The position numbers were made by a program, and so were the translations under genes. From an uncultured Methylophilaceae bacterium (GTDB lineage: Bacteria; Pseudomonadota; Gammaproteobacteria; Burkholderiales; Methylophilaceae): a stretch of DNA of 64,000 nucleotides. Location of the stretch: the NCBI GenBank assembly GCA_903870995.1, contig CAIQFD010000020.1:1-64000 (forward strand), given 5' to 3'. Shown in pieces: positions 57,154 to 64,000 of the stretch. Under the pieces are notes generated by a model, which made no database searches, was not told the origin of the DNA, and saw only the letters and a program-made list of their open reading frames with translations. The stretch's first letter is position 1. Each line of letters starts with the position of its first letter.

Positions 57154-57180
57154 TTAGCACTCTAGATTAGAGAGTGCTAG
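57154..57180. promoter_or_regulatory. CIRCE operator (HrcA binding site) before rpoH
   Basis: TTAGCACTC, nine bases, then GAGTGCTAG matches the CIRCE consensus TTAGCACTC-N9-GAGTGCTAA at all but the last base. It lies 28 bp before the rpoH start. HrcA binding to CIRCE upstream of rpoH has been proposed by comparative genomics for betaproteobacteria. It would let HrcA repress the sigma factor itself. hrcA is not in the window. Confidence 0.88.
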
Positions 57181-57191
57181 CCCTTAAAAGT

Positions 57192-57689
57192 TCAGTTAAA
57201 ACTAAACGCAATGTCTTGGTAGGAGTTGACAGCAATTCCATTTTTTTGGGCTGGCAGGAATGACATTTCTAAGAGTGTTTTTTCTAGCGCTTCTTGCAGT
57301 TGGAAATCTTGCGCCAAAGCATCGAGTCTATCAATTTTTACCACGCGACCCTCGCTGTTGATATACAAGCGCATTCTGATAGGGAGGCCAGAAATAAAGA
57401 CGTCATTAAGTTTTGTGTGGTCGATGTTATTGCTTGGAAGCGCTTTCATTTCTACGTCTTGCTCAGATAAGTAGTCGGTAAGTGGGTCGCTTTGCTTGAT
57501 TGCTTGATTGCTCTGGGGCTTTTGGCCTGTTTTTTTTGCTGGGGCTTCAGCCGAATTATGTTTGAACGAAACCAAAAGCGGCCTTTGAATGTGCCTCGTA
57601 GGGTTTGCCTTGATGAGATATTGACTCATCAAAACGCCAGTGGCGATATGAGCCGCCGCGGACAAAACTAATGCAAAGTAAAACTTCAT
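57192..57689 (-). CDS. TonB C-terminal domain protein (energy transducer-like)
   Basis: The 165-residue protein has an N-terminal signal anchor (about 5-26), a linker and a C-terminal TonB-like domain: RLYINSEGRVVKIDRLDA and MSFLPAQKNGIAVNSY, as in the beta-alpha-beta TonB fold. The linker is short and not strongly Pro-rich, so spanning the periplasm to reach receptors seems doubtful. It lies 29 bp after pilY1 on the same strand; a link to pilus function is possible but unproven. No exbB or exbD is nearby. Confidence 0.75.
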   Translation of the reverse strand: MKFYFALVLSAAAHIATGVLMSQYLIKANPTRHIQRPLLVSFKHNSAEAPAKKTGQKPQSNQAIKQSDPLTDYLSEQDVEMKALPSNNIDHTKLNDVFISGLPIRMRLYINSEGRVVKIDRLDALAQDFQLQEALEKTLLEMSFLPAQKNGIAVNSYQDIAFSFN

Positions 57690-57718
57690 GTTCTGGTGAT
57701 CAATTAATCAAAAATAAG

Positions 57719-60700
57719 CTACTCCGCATTCACTTCTCGCCAATTAAGTACTCTGAAGTTGTTTGCTGGGGATACGGTTCTACATTGATTATTTGGACAG
57801 GGGTCGGTTGCCGCACTGGTTGAGCCTCCATCAGCATTAAACGAAATCACCACGCCCTGATCAAATGGAGCCGTGTTATAAAAGTTGATCAAGTTCACTA
57901 GGCCATCAATATGCACATGCTTTTTACCGGCAGGCAATACCGTTTTTCCTGTGCTGTAGCTAATGCCAAAACCTTCCGCATTGCCTGATGGATTGCAAAC
58001 ATCACTATTGTCTGGAAGATTCTTGGCAAATGAGACTACTCCCGCGCTGACCGTAATCGGGGCATTAATTCGGTAAACATTTTTAATTTTTCCAAATTCA
58101 TCGGTTACAAATCCTAAGTCGATATACCAGCCGAGGTGAGCGCTACTAACCGCTAACCCATCTACGTTTGTATTGTTGGATAGGTTATCTCGCGTAGTTG
58201 GGCTGGCTGGGGCTGCAAAAAACTTTTGCCGTGCACCATCAATAATCGCATAAAAACTTTGTTCTTTATCGCTGGTGATGTCGGCGTCATCTAGCAATCT
58301 TCCTGTGCCAATAAAGACAAAACGTCGGCCAGTGTATGCATCAAGCGCAAGCGCTGGTGCGGTGGTAATTGGCTGTGGTTGCTCAGTGCTAGATTTGAAT
58401 TGGGCAATCAGTGCTGGCGCCTCGTAAGCATTGGTGGTTGTGGTGTTATTTAAATCTAGCCGCCATACATTGCCTTGCAAATCGCCAGCATAGACTGCAT
58501 CAGCCGTGCCGTCTGAAAAGGCATTAACAAAGGCGGAAGCGTGCGCCACGCCATCCGAGCTGTGGCCGCTTGGCACAGCAATGTCTTGAATAAGGCTGCC
58601 ATCTTTAGGCTTAATAATAAAAAAGTGGCCTTTGCTATCTGCATTGTTATAGCCTGATGTCAGAATAACGACCCAGCCATCTTTTTTAGTTTTTACTATT
58701 AACGGCGTGCCATAGCTAAAGCCCAAATTCGGGTGCTTAAACTCCCACAATACTTTTGCAGCTAATTTGCTTTCATCTGTAAAACCGCTTGGGTCGGTCA
58801 TATCCAGCGCGTAATAAGCCTTTCCGCCCTTACCTAAACCGCCCACCAAGAGGGAATGCCAATCATCTTTGTTCGCACCAAAATTTACATCTTGCACGAC
58901 AGGCGTTTTGTCCACATAAGCATGATGGCTGTAGCTATCTTTGGCTAAAGCGGCTAACCCATCTTCATTAGGGGTGGCTGGATTATTAGATCCCTTAAAG
59001 AGGGCTTGTGGCACATAAGCAAATAACTCTTTGCCACCAGTCGCACCACCCGCGAACGCATGCAGCATGCCATCATTCGCCCCAGAATAAATAATGGTAG
59101 CGCGGTTTTTATTATTATTTTTAAAAGTGGAGTAGCCGGGATTTGTTGCATCGGAATAGCCTGCATTCGGCGCGCCAACCACAATCGGTTGAGGTGCCAC
59201 AATATCCCCCAGTATTTTTTTGCGGTTGTTGTTGATGACGGTTCTGTTGCCACGTAAGTAATTCAATACATCGCCTGCACTAAGTGATGCGCCAGCTGCA
59301 TTTGTGAGCCCGCTCAAATGACTGCTATCTTCACTGGCAAGCTTGTCGATTTGGAAAGGAACACCCGTGCATTGTTGTGTTGTGCCTGAGCTGGTGCATT
59401 TTGCCGTCGCAATGATACGAGTGCTCGGGGTGTGCGCTTCTAATTTTTCTGCGGCACTCCATAGTGTGGTCGTGGCCGAAACCAAGCCAGTGTTGACATC
59501 AACGCTGGCTTTTTTAGCAACGATGTCCCCTGACCACCCATCTACCTTGTAAGCACTGGTATAGGCGAAGTCGCCATCAGCAATGTTGGGATTGGTGACG
59601 GCGAGTGCGCTTGATGATTTTTCAATGTTAAGCAAAATGTCATCAAACGCCTTTGTGAGGTTATCCTGCATAAGTTTAGGATCGGTAGCTCTAAAGTAAT
59701 TGTCTGGGTCATCATCACCGTTTTTATCCCATTGCGATGCGCTTAGCTTTAGTGGATTGTCGGTGTCGTAAGGCTCAAATTTGCCAGCGGGTAAATCAAA
59801 GCCACCGTATTTAGCTGCCAGCCAGAATTGATTTCTCATGCCAGACTCACCTTGATTTTTTCTGTCTTGATCGTTTTCTAAGACGTCCAACCAATAAGTT
59901 TTTGCAGTTTGTTTTCCAGGTAAATCTGGGCGCATGTCACTAACGTGTAAATCGTAAGCTAAACCAGCGATATAAAATCTTCCACCAGTGGATGACCATG
60001 GCGTGATTTTTGTACCGAGATTTTTATATATTGTGTAGCCTTGTGCGAGGCCTATGTAGTTTGTAAATTTATCTGCATTAATCGTTGGGTCGTCCGAAGG
60101 TAATGTATCGTCATCAAATCCATCATTTCGGTTCGAGCTTCCTGGGATATGTGCATCACTACTGTTCCAAGTGTCACCTAGTCCAATGACAAAGTTTTGT
60201 TGGCATGAGTATTGAATAGGGTCATCCCACTTAGCAATTAGCGGGAATTCATTTATTTGTTGAGCTGAAGGGTTTGCGCTACTTGCGGTAAGTTTTTTTC
60301 CATTGGCAGATTTGTTAAATGGGGCATAGCTACCTTTATTTCTATAGTATCTAGAAATTGCATAAAACAATTCACTGACTTCATCGTAGTGCATGTACGC
60401 GAAACGCTTATTACTACTAGTACTGAGAGGCTCTCCGAATTTATTTAAGTAATTGATGACGCCACTATTCGCAACGCTTAAGTTACTGCCCCAGCTATTT
60501 TTTGCATCTTCAGATCTTGGGTTGGAATTAAATGTACCTGTCGCTCCATCCCACTCGGCGTTATCATTTTTTTTATCTATTTTGCCAGGGGCAGGCATCA
60601 TGGGGCCTAGAGAAGCCATTCTTGCGCGCAATATGCCACCGCTTTGGTAGCGATCATCCTGTTTGAGGTGGCCGAAAGCCGCAAAATTCATTTTGAGTGC

Positions 60701-61585
60701 ATTTTTTTGAATCAGGCCTTCAGGTTTTAGGTTGCTGCCATAGGCGACACAGTTTTTCTCTTTAAGGCCAGACTTGCAGGCTTGTACGCGTGCAAAAACG
60801 CGGAATAAATTATTTTTTGCAGTGTTGGTGTTAGAGTCATTAAGATACTCATAAAGTTTATCTTCACTGACCTTGGTGCCACCAGTCGCTGGGGTACTAT
60901 TGTTAATTGCCTCTGGATATGTGAATGCGCTCGATGGGTCTGCCCCTCCTGTGAATTTTGCAGCAAAAGCAATTTCATTCCCCCATCCATCGACTTCGGC
61001 AATGAGTGGTAGTGGAGGATTGAATTTGAATGGTGTTGCACCTTGCACTAAGTCTGCTTGAAGAATTCTGTTGAATACATTTTGGCTTTGCCCTGAATTC
61101 CATGCTTTTTCTAATACGGTGAAATTTGGCTCGTCAATTACGCGGTAGCCACCAGTAAGCACTTGGCGAAATGGATCAATCGCTTGAGTAATTGCCCAGT
61201 TCAAAAAGTTGCCACTCCAATGCATGTCAGTTGGATTGCTGTTGCAGGTGTGATCTTTGCCATCCAGCCCAGATGCCAGCGCCATCGGCTCGAAATATCT
61301 TCTTTGGGGGTCTTTGCTACTGTTGTTGTAGTAGTAGCATTTTCTTGGGTCAAAATAGCCTAAATAGTCCTTCTTAATGTCGTATGTGGAGCTCTTTCCA
61401 TACGATGGTAGTAATGCCGTTGGATACTCTACCGACAGCGCTAAAGCTACATTACCAGGTACGCTGTAGCTGGTGAACAAGGGCTTGTCGGCTAGTTTTG
61501 TCTCGGCACTTGAGACTGGAGCAAAACCTAATGCGCTTAAGATCAGGCATTTTGTTGCGATACTCAAAATTTTAGAAATGTTCAT
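57719..61585 (-). CDS. pilY1: Type IV pilus tip/assembly protein PilY1
   Basis: PilY1 sits at the pilus tip, promotes pilus assembly and adhesion, and controls retraction. The 1288-residue protein has a signal peptide ending VSSAE, the N-terminal family block YLGYFDPRKCYYYN and HWSGNFLNWAITQAIDPFR, and a C-terminal beta-propeller (about 790-1180) with YSGANDGMLHAF and the calcium-loop-like SDGTADAVYAGDLQGNVWR. I see no von Willebrand A domain with a DxSxS MIDAS motif. It follows pilX by 33 bp and precedes a TonB-like gene instead of pilE. Confidence 0.93.
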   Translation of the reverse strand: MNISKILSIATKCLILSALGFAPVSSAETKLADKPLFTSYSVPGNVALALSVEYPTALLPSYGKSSTYDIKKDYLGYFDPRKCYYYNNSSKDPQRRYFEPMALASGLDGKDHTCNSNPTDMHWSGNFLNWAITQAIDPFRQVLTGGYRVIDEPNFTVLEKAWNSGQSQNVFNRILQADLVQGATPFKFNPPLPLIAEVDGWGNEIAFAAKFTGGADPSSAFTYPEAINNSTPATGGTKVSEDKLYEYLNDSNTNTAKNNLFRVFARVQACKSGLKEKNCVAYGSNLKPEGLIQKNALKMNFAAFGHLKQDDRYQSGGILRARMASLGPMMPAPGKIDKKNDNAEWDGATGTFNSNPRSEDAKNSWGSNLSVANSGVINYLNKFGEPLSTSSNKRFAYMHYDEVSELFYAISRYYRNKGSYAPFNKSANGKKLTASSANPSAQQINEFPLIAKWDDPIQYSCQQNFVIGLGDTWNSSDAHIPGSSNRNDGFDDDTLPSDDPTINADKFTNYIGLAQGYTIYKNLGTKITPWSSTGGRFYIAGLAYDLHVSDMRPDLPGKQTAKTYWLDVLENDQDRKNQGESGMRNQFWLAAKYGGFDLPAGKFEPYDTDNPLKLSASQWDKNGDDDPDNYFRATDPKLMQDNLTKAFDDILLNIEKSSSALAVTNPNIADGDFAYTSAYKVDGWSGDIVAKKASVDVNTGLVSATTTLWSAAEKLEAHTPSTRIIATAKCTSSGTTQQCTGVPFQIDKLASEDSSHLSGLTNAAGASLSAGDVLNYLRGNRTVINNNRKKILGDIVAPQPIVVGAPNAGYSDATNPGYSTFKNNNKNRATIIYSGANDGMLHAFAGGATGGKELFAYVPQALFKGSNNPATPNEDGLAALAKDSYSHHAYVDKTPVVQDVNFGANKDDWHSLLVGGLGKGGKAYYALDMTDPSGFTDESKLAAKVLWEFKHPNLGFSYGTPLIVKTKKDGWVVILTSGYNNADSKGHFFIIKPKDGSLIQDIAVPSGHSSDGVAHASAFVNAFSDGTADAVYAGDLQGNVWRLDLNNTTTTNAYEAPALIAQFKSSTEQPQPITTAPALALDAYTGRRFVFIGTGRLLDDADITSDKEQSFYAIIDGARQKFFAAPASPTTRDNLSNNTNVDGLAVSSAHLGWYIDLGFVTDEFGKIKNVYRINAPITVSAGVVSFAKNLPDNSDVCNPSGNAEGFGISYSTGKTVLPAGKKHVHIDGLVNLINFYNTAPFDQGVVISFNADGGSTSAATDPCPNNQCRTVSPANNFRVLNWREVNAE

Positions 61586-61618
61586 ACATCACCTTGCTTG
61601 ATTAGTCTTGATTGCGCG

Positions 61619-62230
61619 CTAAATAGTAAAAATGACTTGAAGAAAAGATTCGGTGTTGCGCGGCCCGGTGGCGCGAATGCTGATGCGGTAAAGCGACACC
61701 ATGCCGCCGTTGACTTGCGGGCTATTTGAATTGGTGGGAGAGCCCGTTCCGCGAATGATGCCGTCTCCCGCCGCATCAATTTGATTAATCGGCACAAAGC
61801 CGCCATTGTCTATGCTTGGTGCCCCAGCAGCCAAGCTCATGCGGTCAATGATGTAGCGGATAGTAGTGCCAGACTTGGTGTCGATGATATTGTTTGCGTT
61901 GTTATCTGCAATGCCAAAAAGCTTGATTGGAAGGCCTTGGGCATTGTTTGTCTGGATGCTGGCGTAATAGTTGATGTTAGTCTTGTCGTTTGTGCGACTA
62001 CTCGCTAATTTAAGGTCGCCAGTTTCAAATAGCGCTTTAATTTTCGGCACAGCCCGTTCTGCTTGATTGACCACATCTCGCTTAAAAGCGTAATTGCCAG
62101 CAAGGATAAGGTTGGTGTCCGTGGAGCGAACTAAGGCAAGGTTTGCTAACATCATAATAACTAAGGCTAGGAGCGTGACTAGTAAAATCACGCCGTTTTG
62201 CTTTTGTACGCCAGCTATTTTTTTTTGCAT
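61619..62230 (-). CDS. pilX: Minor pilin PilX
   Basis: The 203-residue protein has a short basic leader, Gly at the prepilin cleavage point and the hydrophobic segment VILLVTLLALVIMMLANLAL, followed by LVRSTDTNLILAGNYAFK, the PilX family N-terminus. The mature position 5 is Val rather than Glu, as is usual for PilX. The ATG at 62230 overlaps the pilW stop by one base; a GTG one codon upstream is the alternative. It would prime pilus assembly with PilV, PilW and PilY1. Confidence 0.88.
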   Translation of the reverse strand: MQKKIAGVQKQNGVILLVTLLALVIMMLANLALVRSTDTNLILAGNYAFKRDVVNQAERAVPKIKALFETGDLKLASSRTNDKTNINYYASIQTNNAQGLPIKLFGIADNNANNIIDTKSGTTIRYIIDRMSLAAGAPSIDNGGFVPINQIDAAGDGIIRGTGSPTNSNSPQVNGGMVSLYRISIRATGPRNTESFLQVIFTI

Positions 62231-63411
62231 CACAGCATGAGTCCGTTGCGTAATGGAATAGCCGTCTCTAGTGCCTTGTAGCGACGGTTGAGCGCATTAC
62301 TTGGTAGATTTACGGTCACGGCTTGGTCGGTGCCACTAAAAAGCGTGATGGTTTTGTTGCTTACGACATCTTTTTCAGGGAGTGATGCCTGCATCACGAT
62401 GCCTATTTTGATGGCCTTGATGGAAGCTAAAGTTGCATTAGCGGCTGACGTGCCTGCCAGCAATTTGCTGGCTTCATAATCTCCCGTTGGTGTCACCCAT
62501 GTGAGGCTGGTCGGGTCGCCAACTGTGGTGTAAATGCCGTAAAGCGCGTGCATTTGGTAAATGCTGTCTGCAAATTGGGATGGGTTGGGTGGAGTGCTAT
62601 CGGAGCTGGGAAGGCTCAGTAAATCGTATCTAAATAAAGTGCTATTTTCGCCGACACCAAATAGCTGAAAAGCAGGAGATAAGCCAAGGTTAATGACATG
62701 TGAATCGATGTCGAAACTGCTTAAAGCAATGCTATTGATGGTGCTTTGATAAAAAGCACCTCCAAGTGGCAGAGTTTTGCTTCCAACTTGGGCTACAAAG
62801 CCAGTTTTAACTTGCTCGATCAAGCATGGGCTAATGTTGTTGCTAGGCGGCTTGGTGATGAGTACCAAAGCCTTTTCGTAAAAGCCAGCCAAATTTGGCA
62901 AACTTAGGCTGTCGGTTTGAGGGGCATCATAAAATTTGCTCGCAGTTTCTGATAGACCGCCGTTGCCCGACATGGTCATAATAATGTCATCGCCTGCTGG
63001 GGCGGCACCATCCAAAATAATTACAGGCGCAATGCGGAAATTAGAGGGTGCATTGCTAAAAGGGGCGGCGAGACTTTTGCTGGCTGGTAATAATGTTGTG
63101 CCGTTAAGTGCCGCATTCATTTGGCAACCTAGGGTGTGGTCTATTGCATCAGTCGTACCTATGCTGGATTTGACGCCTGATAGCAGTCCAGAGCCTGCAC
63201 TGCGAATAGATTGGTCTAGTTGGTGTAAGGTGTATATCCCAACTTTGTCGATGTCGTTGATAGAGGTCGTGGTTCTTTTGCGGCCTTCGTTCACATTGAG
63301 CACACCGTATACCGCAAGTGAAACAACAAGACCAATGAGCATAGCAACGAGCATCTCGACCAAGCTCACGCCTTGCTGGTGTTTTTTAATGGTAAGTCTT
63401 GATCGCTTCAT
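62230..63411 (-). CDS. pilW: Minor pilin PilW
   Basis: The 393-residue protein has a class III prepilin leader: basic residues, Gly14, then VSLVEMLVAMLIGLVVSLAV with Glu at mature position 5. A large C-terminal domain follows, with PilW-type blocks IYQMHALYGIYT and IKIGIVMQAS. It overlaps pilV by 4 bases and pilX by one. Minor pilins such as this form the priming complex with PilY1. Confidence 0.9.
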   Translation of the reverse strand: MKRSRLTIKKHQQGVSLVEMLVAMLIGLVVSLAVYGVLNVNEGRKRTTTSINDIDKVGIYTLHQLDQSIRSAGSGLLSGVKSSIGTTDAIDHTLGCQMNAALNGTTLLPASKSLAAPFSNAPSNFRIAPVIILDGAAPAGDDIIMTMSGNGGLSETASKFYDAPQTDSLSLPNLAGFYEKALVLITKPPSNNISPCLIEQVKTGFVAQVGSKTLPLGGAFYQSTINSIALSSFDIDSHVINLGLSPAFQLFGVGENSTLFRYDLLSLPSSDSTPPNPSQFADSIYQMHALYGIYTTVGDPTSLTWVTPTGDYEASKLLAGTSAANATLASIKAIKIGIVMQASLPEKDVVSNKTITLFSGTDQAVTVNLPSNALNRRYKALETAIPLRNGLML

Positions 63412-63797
63412 TGGGTAATCGTCACGCTAGTTTCTAGTTTATTTTGATTGTCAGCAGATTTTTTGCTGGGGGATTTCCAGGTGATTGTGATGGTCGCAAT
63501 CCCATTGCTTGTTGCAACGATCCCAGCAGCACTTGGGAGGGATGATGCGACTTTTGTTTGCCATGCTGTGATGTCAGCCTTTAATGGGTCGGTCGTGAGG
63601 GATGTGGAGTTTCTCAGCCACATTTGTGACACCATGTCATTGGCTAAGCTCGCTGCAATTGTTCGGTCGCCAGCATTGACCGAGTTTTGTGTGGAGATGG
63701 CTTGCAGGGCGACCAAGCCCAAAACCCCAACTGAAAACAGCAAAATTGCAATCAGCGCTTCAATCAACATCATGCCAGCTTGTTGTTTTAAGGGCAT
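63408..63797 (-). CDS. pilV: Minor pilin PilV
   Basis: The 129-residue protein has prepilin leader MPLKQQAG and mature start MMLIEALIAILLFSVGVLGL, with Glu at position 5. PilV family features follow: LQAISTQNSVNAGDR and SLANDMVSQMW. Length is at the short end for PilV. Its end overlaps pilW by 4 bases and it lies 12 bp after the gene upstream. Confidence 0.9.
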   Translation of the reverse strand: MPLKQQAGMMLIEALIAILLFSVGVLGLVALQAISTQNSVNAGDRTIAASLANDMVSQMWLRNSTSLTTDPLKADITAWQTKVASSLPSAAGIVATSNGIATITITWKSPSKKSADNQNKLETSVTITQ

Positions 63798-63809
63798 CTT
63801 GAAATTTCC

Positions 63810-64000
63810 TTAGCAACTACCATTAGCATCAACCCCATCAGGGTTAGCGGCGCTAAGGTTTTTGTCTGGATCACACATACGCATTTTTCCTGCAATGGTG
63901 ATGCTGACTTGCATACGACGCTTGCCATGGCTATTGCTGACAATGTAGTTCACGTCGCTTGTCGGGAGAGTTAAACGGCCAATAGAATTGAAGGTAAGTT
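63810..64000 (-). CDS. fimT: GspH/FimT-type minor pilin, C-terminal part (runs off the window)
   Basis: The frame is open from the window edge to a TAA at 63812-63810, giving 62 residues. The end reads RRMQVSITIAGKMRMCDPD and finishes DGVDANGSC. The paired cysteines around CDPD and the final GSC are typical of the FimT/GspH C-terminus. It lies 12 bp before pilV, as in the fimT-pilV-pilW-pilX-pilY1 order. The N-terminal pilin helix lies outside the window. Confidence 0.75.
   Translation of the reverse strand, partial: LTFNSIGRLTLPTSDVNYIVSNSHGKRRMQVSITIAGKMRMCDPDKNLSAANPDGVDANGSC

Noticed and set aside
57192-57689. Classical TonB for outer-membrane receptors
   Set aside because: The linker is short and not strongly proline-rich, and exbB, exbD and receptor genes are absent, so only the domain-level name is used.

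Overview
The window reads as a chromosomal segment of a betaproteobacterium, most likely a methylotroph of the Methylophilaceae. The basis is a tiny gene for the PQQ precursor peptide PqqA, betaproteobacterial gene orders (recA-recX-alaS-lysC; miaB-phoH-ybeY-corC-lnt-glyQ-glyS; ubiE-ubiJ-ubiB; fimT-pilV-pilW-pilX-pilY1), a CIRCE operator in front of rpoH, and a moderate GC content (judged by eye, not computed). Family placement is inference; no search could be run.

Layout. 1-300: the tail of an IS3-family element and a degraded tRNA-like sequence. 300-5560: pirin, orphan pqqA, dps, selO, a broken small lipoprotein gene, an OmpA-family porin and an exported coiled-coil protein. 5560-8250: a small membrane protein, a two-component system, tRNA-Arg and tRNA-Ser. 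8300-16480 (minus strand): mogA-thiL-pgpA-pncC, then recA-recX-alaS-lysC. 16580-22100: a secreted PDZ protein, darP, pmbA, mlaA, phrB, rlmH. 22100-29930: rsfS, the complete pantothenate branch (panD, panC, panB), a deoxynucleoside kinase, folK, pcnB, a PduO-type cobalamin adenosyltransferase, murI, a zinc-finger protein and ilvE. 30280-39130 (plus strand): a full cbb3 oxidase operon, sco1-ccoNOQP-ccoG-ccoH-ccoI, behind an FNR/FixK-type box. 39130-49930 (minus strand): an M48-like peptidase, plsC, gmhB, glyS, glyQ, lnt, corC, ybeY, phoH, miaB. 50170-53630: a 32-residue membrane peptide gene and the ubiquinone genes ubiB, ubiJ, ubiE with a DUF971 gene. 53830-56200: a dynamin-like GTPase translationally coupled to a displaced ccoS, then a 33-residue membrane peptide gene. 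56260-64000 (minus strand): rpoH with its CIRCE element, a TonB-like protein and the minor-pilin/PilY1 cluster, running off the window inside fimT.

How the genes fit together. Most are core functions: DNA repair and SOS, translation, cofactor supply (CoA, folate, thiamine, molybdopterin, cobalamin, ubiquinone), outer-membrane upkeep and high-affinity respiration. The cbb3 operon has structural genes, copper delivery (Sco1, CcoI) and assembly factors (CcoG, CcoH), but its usual last gene, ccoS, lies about 16.7 kb away behind a dynamin-family GTPase gene. That arrangement, the orphan pqqA, the two unannotated micro-ORFs and three operators (FNR/FixK-type, CIRCE, and a palindrome upstream of recA) are the points most worth following up. 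I saw no CRISPR array, prophage, secretion-system island or defence island.
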